This document shows, piece after piece, positions 26,969 through 35,854 of a stretch of DNA of 64,000 nucleotides. The stretch spans positions 682,001 to 746,000 of the forward strand of contig JADJRJ010000028.1 in NCBI GenBank assembly GCA_016712265.1, written 5' to 3'. Positions within the stretch are counted from its first letter, which is position 1. The number at the start of each line of letters is the position of its first letter. A program made the position numbers and the translations under genes. This stretch comes from Gemmatimonadota bacterium. GTDB taxonomy: Bacteria; Gemmatimonadota; Gemmatimonadetes; Gemmatimonadales; Gemmatimonadaceae. The notes beneath the pieces were generated by a model. It was given only the letters and a program-made list of their open reading frames with translations. It was not told the origin of the DNA and ran no database searches.

Positions 26969-29900
26969 GTGCGCCGATTCGTCCGCTCCCTCGTACCGCT
27001 GCTCCTCCCCGTGACCCTCGCCGCGCAGGCCGTCCCATCGTGGCGCGTCGACACGGTGCGGGCGCCCGGTCCACGCCTCGACTTCACGGCGACTCGCGGC
27101 ACGTGGATGAACGTGGACGTTTCGCCAGACGGTCGCTCGATCGCCTTTGACCTCCTCGGCCATGTGTACGAGCTGCCCCTCGCCGGAGGAGAGGCCCGCG
27201 CGCTTACGCGCGGCAGCAGCTGGAACATGCAGCCGCGGTATAGCCCCGATGGCGCGCGCGTCCTGTTTACCTCCGACAGAGGGGGGATGAACGCCCTCTG
27301 GGCGCTCACCCGCGGTGGCGACCAGGTGGAGCAGCTATCCAAGGGGTCGCAGTGGACCGCGGGGGGCTCGTGGTCAGCGGATGGGCACGCCTTCTTCGCC
27401 ACCGTCATGGACCTCGGCGCTCGCTTCTCGGCCGTTCGACTGGACCAGTGGGGGAATCGGCTCGAGTTCGTGCGGCCAGCGGTCTTCACCCCGCCGACGC
27501 ATTTCGTGGAGGCGGGCGGCAAGGTGTACTACTCGATTCCGGCAGGGGCCGTGTATGCCGCCGGCTTCCAGGTGCGCTCGTACGACCTTCGCACCGGGGA
27601 GACGTCCACCCTGGTGGCACGACCCGGCGGGGCCTTCTCACCCACGCTGTCACGCGATGGCCGCTACCTCGCCTATGCCCATCGCGACGACAAGGCCACG
27701 CAGCTCGTGCTGCGCGTGCTGGGGACCGGCGCGGAGCGCGTGCTCCTCCCCGCGCTGGATCGCGACCGCCAGGAGGCTGGGGCCGGCACCGGGTATGGTG
27801 CCCATCCGCAGATGAGCTTCACCCCGGATGGGTCGGAGATCGTGCTTGCGAGGGACGGCAAGCTCATCGCCGTTCACACCCAGCGCGGTGCGGTGCGGGA
27901 GATTCCGTTCACGGCACCGGTGCAGCGGCAGCTGGCACAGCGATTGGCGTTCCCGGTCGCGGTCCCCGCCGAGGGGACCACGCGGACGCGATCGCACCGA
28001 TTCGGGATCGCCGTTGATGGTGGTGTCGTGTACGAGGCGCTGGGCGACTTGCACCTCATGGCCGGGACGCAGCGCACCAACCTGACCAACAGTGCCGCGC
28101 ATGAGTCGAGCCCGGTGTTCGATCCGGGGAGCCGGACCTTGTACTACGCGACGTGGGACGATGACTCGCTTGGGGCGGTCTGGTCGCGCCCCCTTGGCGG
28201 TGGCACGCCGCAGCGCCTGACGACGGTCCCGTCCCAGTACGGGTCCCTCGCCCTCTCGGCGGACGGGCGGTCACTGGCCTACATTCGGGGAGCAGGGGAG
28301 TTGCAGCGTGGGGAAACCACGATCGACGAGCAGCTCACCTTTGACCTCATGGTCCGAGGCCCTGACGGGTCGGAGCGGCGCGTGGCGGGGGTGTCCATGG
28401 CGGGGTCGAACCACATGGGGACCGCCGGGCAGCCCCCGGGCGTGAGCTTCACGCCCGACGGTAGCCGGATCTACTACACGGAATTTGCAGGTGACACCCT
28501 CTATCTCCGGCGCGTGCGCCTCGACGGCGAGGGGAAGGAGACGTTGTATGCCTTCCCGCACGCAGTCACGGCCAACGTCTCGCCCGATGGGCGTTGGGTC
28601 GCCTTCCGTGAATACCAGCGGAGCTTCGTGACGCCGTTCGCCTTTGCGGGACGCACGGTCGCCATCAGCGCCTACGATCAGCTGGGCCCCGCCTTTCGTG
28701 TTGACGCGAACGATGGGGGATACCTCGGCTGGTCGCGCGACGGCGCCCGCGTGCACTGGACCCGGGGAACGGGCTACTACGAGAAGGCGGTGGCCGAGAT
28801 CGTGGCCGCGCGCGGGTCACCGACACGCACCGACCTGTCGTTCGACTTTCTCGTCGATCGCCCGAGCGGGACGATTGCGCTCACCAACGCGCGGGTTGTG
28901 ACGATGGACGCGCGTCGCACCGTGCATGAACGCGCCACGGTCATCATCACCGGCAACGTGATCTCGGCCGTCGGCCCCTCGGTGCGCGTCCCCGCCGGCG
29001 CGCGCACCTTCGACCTGCGGGGCCGCACGGTGATTCCCGGGATGATTGACGCGCACGCCCACTACAACCCGACGCTTTCGACCCTCCACACCGTGGAACA
29101 GCGGCACCAGGGGCTGCTGGCGAACCTCGCGTACGGTACGACGACGATGTACGAGGTCTACGGGAACGTGTACAAGGACTTCCTCGTCTCGGACCTGCAG
29201 CGGAGTGGCGCCATTCCCGGAGCGCGCCTGTTCTCCACGGGCAATCCGATTTATGGCCTGCGCACCTACCGACCAAAGATCTTCCGCCCGATCACGTCAT
29301 TGGCGGACGCCGAGGAAATCGTACGCTTCAACAAGGACCATGGGGCGACGGCCCTGAAGGACTACGTCCAGTTTGGTCGCGCGGCGCGACAGCAGCTGTA
29401 CGAGGCGGCACGGTCCATGGGGGTGAACGTGGTGGCGGAGACAGCCGTCGATCCGCCGATGAATTTCACCATGCTGCTCGATGGGGTCAGCGGCCTGGAG
29501 CATACCATCGGCCTGACGCCGATCCAGGACGACGTCACGCGCCTCTGGGCGGCCAGTGGGGCTGGGAATACCCCGACGCTCATCGTCTCGTACAACGGGC
29601 CGCAGGGTGAGACGTTGTATCGGCAGTCGGAACGTCTCTGGGAGGACCCGAAGGTCCTGCAGTTCTTCCGTCGTGACCAGATGCTGGCCGGTCGGCGCCC
29701 GACGCACTTCTTTGACGACGACATCTACGCGGTGGAGATGGCGGCCGAGCTGAAGAAGCTCGCGGCGGCCGGCGTGTCGCTGCAGGGCAGCGGGCACGGC
29801 CAGCAGCACGGGCTCGACAAGCACTGGGAGCTGGAGCTGTTCGTGAAGGGCGGATTCAGCGCCCTCGATGCCCTGACCTTTGCGACGATCTCGTCTGCGC

Positions 29901-30109
29901 GCTACCTCGGGTTGGACCGCCAACTCGGCTCCCTCGAGGCGGGGAAGCTCGCGGACCTAGTGATCCTGGAAGCCAACCCACTTGTCGACATCCGCAACTC
30001 GCGCCGCATCGATCGCGTGATGCTCAACGGCGTGTTGTACAGCGGGAAGGATGCGGCGCGCGTGTTCCCGGATCCTCGGCCGGCGCGCCCGATGTACTTC
30101 CAGCGTTAG
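26969..30109 (+). CDS. Exported amidohydrolase with N-terminal PD40/TolB-like propeller
   Basis: 1046 residues from a GTG at 26969, with a Sec signal ending at LAA before QAVPS. Residues about 40-630 are WD40-like PD40 propeller repeats (VSPDGRSIAFDLLGHVYELP, YSPDGARVLFTSDRGG, FTPDGSEIVLARDGK, FTPDGSRIYYTEFAGD). The amidohydrolase domain starts near residue 640 (TNARVVTMDARRTVHERATV) with the metal motif DAHAH (His696, His698), and ends with the usual SLEAGKLADLVILEANPLVD. Such proteins are predicted to hydrolyse amide, peptide or related bonds in the periplasm; the propeller may gate substrate size, as in other TolB-hydrolase fusions. The substrate is unknown. The stop lies within a CGTTAGGC octamer. 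Confidence 0.92.
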   Translation: MRRFVRSLVPLLLPVTLAAQAVPSWRVDTVRAPGPRLDFTATRGTWMNVDVSPDGRSIAFDLLGHVYELPLAGGEARALTRGSSWNMQPRYSPDGARVLFTSDRGGMNALWALTRGGDQVEQLSKGSQWTAGGSWSADGHAFFATVMDLGARFSAVRLDQWGNRLEFVRPAVFTPPTHFVEAGGKVYYSIPAGAVYAAGFQVRSYDLRTGETSTLVARPGGAFSPTLSRDGRYLAYAHRDDKATQLVLRVLGTGAERVLLPALDRDRQEAGAGTGYGAHPQMSFTPDGSEIVLARDGKLIAVHTQRGAVREIPFTAPVQRQLAQRLAFPVAVPAEGTTRTRSHRFGIAVDGGVVYEALGDLHLMAGTQRTNLTNSAAHESSPVFDPGSRTLYYATWDDDSLGAVWSRPLGGGTPQRLTTVPSQYGSLALSADGRSLAYIRGAGELQRGETTIDEQLTFDLMVRGPDGSERRVAGVSMAGSNHMGTAGQPPGVSFTPDGSRIYYTEFAGDTLYLRRVRLDGEGKETLYAFPHAVTANVSPDGRWVAFREYQRSFVTPFAFAGRTVAISAYDQLGPAFRVDANDGGYLGWSRDGARVHWTRGTGYYEKAVAEIVAARGSPTRTDLSFDFLVDRPSGTIALTNARVVTMDARRTVHERATVIITGNVISAVGPSVRVPAGARTFDLRGRTVIPGMIDAHAHYNPTLSTLHTVEQRHQGLLANLAYGTTTMYEVYGNVYKDFLVSDLQRSGAIPGARLFSTGNPIYGLRTYRPKIFRPITSLADAEEIVRFNKDHGATALKDYVQFGRAARQQLYEAARSMGVNVVAETAVDPPMNFTMLLDGVSGLEHTIGLTPIQDDVTRLWAASGAGNTPTLIVSYNGPQGETLYRQSERLWEDPKVLQFFRRDQMLAGRRPTHFFDDDIYAVEMAAELKKLAAAGVSLQGSGHGQQHGLDKHWELELFVKGGFSALDALTFATISSARYLGLDRQLGSLEAGKLADLVILEANPLVDIRNSRRIDRVMLNGVLYSGKDAARVFPDPRPARPMYFQR

Positions 30110-30133
30110 GCGGGTCGGCGGGAGGTGTGGCGG

Positions 30134-31387
30134 TCAGGGCGAGGCAAGCCGATCGAGCAGCACCGCGGCCATCGCCCGGGCGCCAACGGCGATGGCCCCT
30201 TCGTCGGCGACGTAGCCCGGTGAATGGGGCATCCCGACCCATCCCCTGGCGCTGTTCGACACGCCGAGGAAGTAGAACACGCCCGGGACCCGTTCCTGGA
30301 ACGAGCCGAAATCCTCGCTGAACGCCGGGACGATCCCGGTCACGGCGCGGACGGCATCGGCCCCCAGTCGCGCGCGGATCGCCGCGGTGGCGCGCGTGGT
30401 CAAGGTGCTGTCGTTGGTCACCCCGGCGACCGCTTTCGCCTGGTAGGTCCCCTGGATCGTGACCCCCATGGGCATCAGGGCCGCAAGGCCGGCGGTGACC
30501 AGCGATTGGGCCCGCGCCCGAGAGGTCGCCGAGGCCACCGACACCGTCCCCGAGATGGTCGTCCGGCCCGGGGTGGCCTGCGGCGGCGATAACGTCAGCG
30601 CGATGAAGTCGAACGGCTGGTTGGCGAATGCCTGGTCCGGCGTGGCCGTGGCGAGCTGCTGAAGCGCCTGCAGGGTGATGTTAGTCGCCACCGAATGGTC
30701 ACCGGCACCAGTGAGCGTGACCGTGAACGGATCGCGGCCGGCCATCATGGGGCCGGGGGCGGTGGCGAGCGCCCCCACCTCGTATGGGGCCGTGTGCAGG
30801 CCGTAGATCGCGACCGGCCGTTCGTTCCCGAAGACCCCGGCCGCGAGCATCGCGTTGGCCCCCGTCGCCCGTTCCTCGGCGGGCTGGAAGACAAACATGA
30901 CACTGCCGGCAAGTGAGTCGCGCAGGCTCTGCATGATCCCCGCCAGGGCGATGCCGATGGTGGTGTGGATGTCGTGGCCACAGATGTGGCGGACGCCGTC
31001 CGTCAGCGACCGGAACTCCACGGGATCCGGGGCGCTGGAGGGCACCGCGTCCATGTCCGCCCGGTAGGCCACCATGGGACCCGGGCGGCGCCCGCGCACG
31101 AGGGCGACGACGCCGTGCCCGCCAACTCCCGTGCGGATGTCGGTGAGTCCCAGCCGCCGGAGTTCCACCGACACGGCATGGGCGGTGCGCACCTCGTTCC
31201 CTGACGTTTCTGGGTGGCGATGGAGGTCGCGGCGAAACTCGACCAGCCGAACGGCGTCGCGTTCGAGCACGGCGCGCGCGCGGTCGTCCACTGGACCGGT
31301 GACGGCGACGGGAGGTGCCTGGGACCCGGCTGGCGAACATGCAACCAGTGCGGCTGCGAGGGCGAACAGGCGAGGTGAGCTGGTCAT
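30134..31387 (-). CDS. Lipoprotein M20-family amidohydrolase
   Basis: 417 residues from the ATG at 31387, with a lipoprotein signal (lipobox LVAC). M20D landmarks are present: RRDLHRHPETSGNE, metal-binding HICGHDIHTTIG, the FQPAEERATGANAM catalytic region, and the late metal His in GMPHSPGYVADEGAI. The family removes acyl groups from N-acyl amino acids, hippurate, or amide hormones. Membrane anchoring outside the cytoplasm is unusual compared with the cytoplasmic enzymes but matches other exported hydrolases in this window. It is convergent with the PD40 amidohydrolase and divergent from the DUF6067-type gene. Confidence 0.92.
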   Translation of the reverse strand: MTSSPRLFALAAALVACSPAGSQAPPVAVTGPVDDRARAVLERDAVRLVEFRRDLHRHPETSGNEVRTAHAVSVELRRLGLTDIRTGVGGHGVVALVRGRRPGPMVAYRADMDAVPSSAPDPVEFRSLTDGVRHICGHDIHTTIGIALAGIMQSLRDSLAGSVMFVFQPAEERATGANAMLAAGVFGNERPVAIYGLHTAPYEVGALATAPGPMMAGRDPFTVTLTGAGDHSVATNITLQALQQLATATPDQAFANQPFDFIALTLSPPQATPGRTTISGTVSVASATSRARAQSLVTAGLAALMPMGVTIQGTYQAKAVAGVTNDSTLTTRATAAIRARLGADAVRAVTGIVPAFSEDFGSFQERVPGVFYFLGVSNSARGWVGMPHSPGYVADEGAIAVGARAMAAVLLDRLASP

Positions 31388-31511
31388 GGGCTGGTCGGCA
31401 CGAAGGTCGGACGATGGTGGGGGTAGCACGGCTGCGGAACGCAGGCGGGACAGGGCGCTCCACCGGGTGACCGGTTGTTCCTCGGGGCGCCCGGCCATCG
31501 CATCTTGTGGG

Positions 31512-34500
31512 ATGCGTCTCCCCATCATGGCCTTGCTCCTGGCGCCGGCTGGCGTCCTTGCCCAGTCACGCCCCGCCTGGGAGCCCGACTCCCTGGGGAA
31601 TCACCGGGCGGTAGTCCAGGTGAACACCCGTGCGGACGCCGTGTTGGCGCGCCTGGACTGGAGGCGTCGCGACAAGGCGCCGGAGGAGGTGCAGGTGGTC
31701 GTGATTGACGCGGCCACCAATCGCCGAGTGGTGAATGCGGCCCGGGTGGAAATCACCCGCGAATTCGGGGAGATCGTCTTCCAGCCCCCCACCGTCCCGG
31801 GGACGTACTACATCTATTACCTCCCCTACACGGGCACCTTCCAGTCGCCGTATCCCAAGCTGGCCTGGCGCACACCGGACGATGCCCCGCAGCGCGAATG
31901 GCTCCTGCGCAACGCGCTCACCCCGGACAACTCGCGATTCCGCGGGTACCGGCAACTGCCGCCGGTGCAGGTGCTGCGCTTTGAGTCCTCCGACGCGTTC
32001 AGCACCTTCACGGATATGGAGCGCGTGGCCTCGCGCAGCGAACTGGACGCCCTCCGGCAGCGTTACAGCTGGGCGGAGTTTTTTCTCTTTAGTGAAGACC
32101 GGAACCGGCCGATCCGGATGTTCGATGAGGTGCCGCAACGATGGGCCGTCGGCGGCCCGTTCCAGGCGCACCAGGGGAACACGGATCGGGGGGAGTACTA
32201 CACCTTCCAGGTCGGGGTGTGGGCGCATCGGGCGGCCTTGCCACGGCTCGCGGTCGAGATCGATGAGCTGAGGGGGCGCAAGGGCGGCGTGATTCCGCGA
32301 CGGGCGTTGACCTGTTTCAACGTCGAGGGGATCGACTGGGCGGGCCAGGGGTTCAGCAAGGCGATCAGCGTCGCCGCCGGGCGCGTGCAACCCCTGTGGT
32401 TCGGCGTAGACGTCGACTCGACCCTGGCCCCCGACGTCTACGAAGGGGACGTCACGATCAGCGCCGAAGGGGTGCGGCCCCAGAAGATCCGTGTCGCGTT
32501 GACCGTCGGGGCCGCGCTGGCGGTAAACCACGGGGATGACGAACCCAGCCGGCTGACCCGACTCCGCTGGCTCAACTCGCAGCTCGCGGCGAACGATGAG
32601 CTGGTGGCCCCGTTCACCCCGATGACGCGCGAAGGGCGGCGGGTCGGCGTCCTCGGCCGGCAGTTGACTGTTGGATTGGACGGCATGCCGGAACAGGTCA
32701 CCTCCACGTTCACGCCGAGTGTGACGAGTGCGCGGGGGATGCCGCGCCAGCTCCTGGCCGCACCGATGCGCCTGGACGTGACGGCGGCGGGAGGGAGATC
32801 GGTCGAGTGGCAGAATGCCTCGGTGGCCTTCGGTCCGCGCACGGATGGGGTCGTTACCTGGCAGGTGCAGCGCGAGGGGCGCGATGGGCTCACGATGGAC
32901 GTCCAGGCGCGGATGGAGTTTGACGGGACCGCAGAGTACCAGGTGAGCCTGCGCGCCCGGGAGGCCACGTCGTTAGGCGACGTGCGCCTGGTGGTCCCAC
33001 TCCGCGCGGACGCCGCGCGGTACATGATGGGGCTCGGCCAACCCGGAGGACGCCGGCCCGGCGCCTTTCACTGGACGTGGGACGTGGCGCGCAAGAACCA
33101 GGACGCGGTCTGGTTGGGCGACGTGAACACCGGGGTCCAGGTGACGCTCAAGGACGAGTCGTACGTCCGGCCACTCAACACCAACTTCTACCTGTCCAAG
33201 CCGCTCGTCCTCCCGCGGTCGTGGGGGAACGGTGGGCGCGGCGGATGCGATCTCTCGGTCGCGGCGGTGCCGGTCGTGGGCCCGGTCACGCGGCCCCGGG
33301 CGCCAGCCCGCGCCACGCCGGACAGCGTCGTCACGCTCAGCTGTTTCTCCGGGCAACACTCCCTCGCCGCGGGCGAGACGCTGCGCTTTGACATGCGCTT
33401 CGCGCTGACGCCGTTCAAGCCGATCGACACGGACGCCCAGTGGGCCACGCGGTACTTCCATGCCTTTGTGCCGGTGGACTCCATCGCCGGCCGCGGGGCC
33501 AACACGGTGAACGTGCACCATGCCAACCGCGTGAACCCGTGGATCAACTACCCGTTCCTCGAGCCGGCGCAGATGAAGGCCTACGTGGACAGCGCCCACG
33601 CGCGCCGCATGAAGGCGAAGATCTACTACACGGTGCGCGAGATCACCAACCATGCCCCCGAACTGTGGGCCATTCGCTCGTTAGGTGACGAGGTGCTCGC
33701 CCGTGGCCCGGGGGGCGGTGGCGCGTGGCTCATGGAGCACGGGGGCGACGACTACCTCTCGGCCTGGCATGTGGCCCCGATCCGTGATGCCGCCCTCGTC
33801 ACGAGTGGCGTGTCGCGCTGGCACAACTTCTACGTCGAGGGGCTCGACTGGCTCGTGAAGCACGTCGGCATCGATGGGCTCTACATCGATGATGTCGCCT
33901 TCGACCGCACGACGATGAAGCGCGTGCGGCGCGTGCTCGACCAGGGGAATCGCGGGGCCCTCATCGACCTGCACAGTGCCAACCAGTTCAACGTCCGCGA
34001 CGGCTTCGCCTCCAGCGCCAACCTCTACCTGGAGCACTTTCCGTTCATCAATCGCCTCTGGTTCGGCGAGTACTTCGACTACAACAGCAACCCCGACTAC
34101 TGGCTCGTGGAACTCTCCGGCATTCCCTTTGGCCTGATGGGCGAGATGCTGGAGAAGGGCGGTCATCCCTGGCGCGGGATGACCTTCGGGATGACGAATC
34201 GCATGCCATGGTCCGGCGATCCGGCGCCGCTCTGGGCGCTGTGGGATGCCTTTGGCATGACAGGCAGCCGGATGGTGGGGTGGTGGGCGCCGGATGCCCC
34301 GATTGTGACCGGTGACACACTGGTTCTCGCGACCACCTACCTGAAGCCGGGGCGCGCCCTCGTCGCCTTGGGGAACTGGAGTTCGGACTCCCGGTCCGTT
34401 CGCTTGCGCATCGACTGGCCCGCACTGGGGATACAGTCTCGTGGGGCGCGAATCGCTGCGCCGGCGGTGCGGGAGTTCCAGGAGGCGGGGCAGTGGGCGC

Positions 34501-34598
34501 CGGGTGATCCGATCACCGTCCCGGGCGGGAAGGGGCTCCTCCTCGAGGTGACCGGGACCCCGGTCGCGACCCCGGGTCGGAACCGTCGCACCCCGTAA
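31512..34598 (+). CDS. Exported glycoside hydrolase domain protein (DUF6067-like)
   Basis: 1028 residues from the ATG at 31512; the frame is open far upstream, but the Sec signal (LPIMALLLAPAGVLA before QSRPA) sets the start. The N-terminal half is beta-rich (TYYIYYLPYTGTFQSPYPKL, LDWRRRDKAPEEVQVVVID). A TIM-barrel-like region lies at about 650-960 with acidic barrel motifs VGIDGLYIDDVAFDRTTMKR and YLEHFPFINRLWFGEYFDYN, resembling glycoside hydrolase barrels related to GH123-like and alpha-galactosidase-type folds. I recognise the family as DUF6067, for which I know no defined activity. Candidate catalytic acids are the Asp pair in YIDDVAFD and Glu in FGEYFDYN. It probably acts on a glycan outside the cell; it is divergent from the M20 lipoprotein. 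Confidence 0.82.
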   Translation: MRLPIMALLLAPAGVLAQSRPAWEPDSLGNHRAVVQVNTRADAVLARLDWRRRDKAPEEVQVVVIDAATNRRVVNAARVEITREFGEIVFQPPTVPGTYYIYYLPYTGTFQSPYPKLAWRTPDDAPQREWLLRNALTPDNSRFRGYRQLPPVQVLRFESSDAFSTFTDMERVASRSELDALRQRYSWAEFFLFSEDRNRPIRMFDEVPQRWAVGGPFQAHQGNTDRGEYYTFQVGVWAHRAALPRLAVEIDELRGRKGGVIPRRALTCFNVEGIDWAGQGFSKAISVAAGRVQPLWFGVDVDSTLAPDVYEGDVTISAEGVRPQKIRVALTVGAALAVNHGDDEPSRLTRLRWLNSQLAANDELVAPFTPMTREGRRVGVLGRQLTVGLDGMPEQVTSTFTPSVTSARGMPRQLLAAPMRLDVTAAGGRSVEWQNASVAFGPRTDGVVTWQVQREGRDGLTMDVQARMEFDGTAEYQVSLRAREATSLGDVRLVVPLRADAARYMMGLGQPGGRRPGAFHWTWDVARKNQDAVWLGDVNTGVQVTLKDESYVRPLNTNFYLSKPLVLPRSWGNGGRGGCDLSVAAVPVVGPVTRPRAPARATPDSVVTLSCFSGQHSLAAGETLRFDMRFALTPFKPIDTDAQWATRYFHAFVPVDSIAGRGANTVNVHHANRVNPWINYPFLEPAQMKAYVDSAHARRMKAKIYYTVREITNHAPELWAIRSLGDEVLARGPGGGGAWLMEHGGDDYLSAWHVAPIRDAALVTSGVSRWHNFYVEGLDWLVKHVGIDGLYIDDVAFDRTTMKRVRRVLDQGNRGALIDLHSANQFNVRDGFASSANLYLEHFPFINRLWFGEYFDYNSNPDYWLVELSGIPFGLMGEMLEKGGHPWRGMTFGMTNRMPWSGDPAPLWALWDAFGMTGSRMVGWWAPDAPIVTGDTLVLATTYLKPGRALVALGNWSSDSRSVRLRIDWPALGIQSRGARIAAPAVREFQEAGQWAPGDPITVPGGKGLLLEVTGTPVATPGRNRRTP

Positions 34599-34630
34599 AT
34601 CGTCTTCACCGGGTGCGGGACACGGAACCT

Positions 34631-34659
34631 TTGACAGGTGCGGCGCTGATGGTGTTGAG
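34631..34659 (+). promoter_or_regulatory. Possible promoter of the diguanylate cyclase gene
   Basis: An exact TTGACA at 34631-34636 is followed after 17 nt by GTTGAG, a poor -10. It is in the right place for the cyclase gene, 52 nt upstream of the chosen start. Confidence 0.3.
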
Positions 34660-34687
34660 CTGGTGGCAGGAGGTGTGGCGGGGAGAC

Positions 34688-35779
34688 ATGGATCGCTCCG
34701 ATCTCGCGATGCAAGCCGAGCACCGGATTGCCCGCTCGCGCTTCGTCCTGATGTTCGTGCTGGCGGTCTTTGGCGGCATCCTCGCCATCTCCGACCCGAC
34801 CCACGTGGACTACGTGCGAGCGGTGCCGGTCAATCTCGGCTGCCTCGCGCTCGCCTTCGCCATGCTCGTGGTGACGCGACGGGGCGAATGCCCAGTGTGG
34901 CTGTCCATTGCGACCGCCATCGGCGACGTCTCGTTGGTGTCCCTCCTGCACGTGCTGGACCTGGCGCAAGGCAACCCCAGTGTTGCAGTGAACGGGCGCG
35001 TGACCTTCATGGGGTACTTCCTGGCGTTGGTGGGCACCTGCATCCGGTGGGACCGGCGGGTGGCATGGAGTGCCGGGGCGGTGGCTGCCCTGCAGTACCT
35101 CGGCATCGTCATCGCCAGTGCCCGGATGTGGCCAACGACACCGACGCGCGACGTGCTCCAGTACGGTGCCTTCGACTGGGGCGTTCAGGTCGAACGCGCG
35201 ATCATGCTCGTCCTGTTTGGGTTCGTCTGCGGGCGGATTGCCGCCTGGGCCGTGACCCTGCGCGAGCATGCGACCACCGATCTCCTGACCGGCCTGATGA
35301 CGCGACGCACCTTTGAGGGACGCGTCTCGGACGAGCTGTTGCGCACCCGGCGTCTCGGAACGCCGCTCAGCGTGGCGATGGTCGACATCGACCACTTCAA
35401 GCGGATCAATGACGACTACGGCCATCAGGCGGGCGATGCCGTACTCCGTGCCGTTGGCCAGGTCCTCACCGGGGCGATCCGGCGGACCGACCTCGTCTGC
35501 CGGTGGGGGGGCGAGGAGTTCGCCATCGTCTACCTCGATACCTCGGTTGAGGACGCGGCCGTCCACGTGGAGCAGCTCCGGGCCAGGGTGCGCGCCCTCC
35601 GGGTCCGCGTTGCGTCGGGGCACACGGAGATCGGGGTCACCATCTCCGCCGGACTCGCCGGGGGGACGGGGCAGATGACCCTGGAGTCGTTGGTGCGGCA
35701 GGCCGATGCCCGACTCCTGCGGGCCAAGCGGGAGGGGCGCAATCAACTGGTCACCGTCGAGGTCCCGGTTATCACGTAG
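34688..35779 (+). CDS. Membrane-bound diguanylate cyclase (GGDEF)
   Basis: 363 residues from the ATG at 34688, chosen because an ideal AGGAGGTG (34668-34675) lies 12-13 nt upstream and a second GGGGAG lies just before it; upstream in-frame starts at 34649 (ATG) and 34613 (GTG) are possible. About five to six hydrophobic helices occupy residues 20-190. The GGDEF domain (about 200-360) has TTDLLTGLMTRRTF, VDIDHFKRINDDYGHQAGD and the signature GGEEF near residue 274, so it should be active. An RxxD inhibitory site (RRTD) sits five residues before the signature. It makes cyclic di-GMP from two GTP at the inner membrane; the signal sensed by the membrane part is unknown. Confidence 0.93.
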   Translation: MDRSDLAMQAEHRIARSRFVLMFVLAVFGGILAISDPTHVDYVRAVPVNLGCLALAFAMLVVTRRGECPVWLSIATAIGDVSLVSLLHVLDLAQGNPSVAVNGRVTFMGYFLALVGTCIRWDRRVAWSAGAVAALQYLGIVIASARMWPTTPTRDVLQYGAFDWGVQVERAIMLVLFGFVCGRIAAWAVTLREHATTDLLTGLMTRRTFEGRVSDELLRTRRLGTPLSVAMVDIDHFKRINDDYGHQAGDAVLRAVGQVLTGAIRRTDLVCRWGGEEFAIVYLDTSVEDAAVHVEQLRARVRALRVRVASGHTEIGVTISAGLAGGTGQMTLESLVRQADARLLRAKREGRNQLVTVEVPVIT

Positions 35780-35854
35780 CGTCGAGCGGAGCGCGGGGGT
35801 CGCGCGTAATATCCCTGTTACCCACTTGGCGCCCCGGCGCTGGAGACTCGACCC

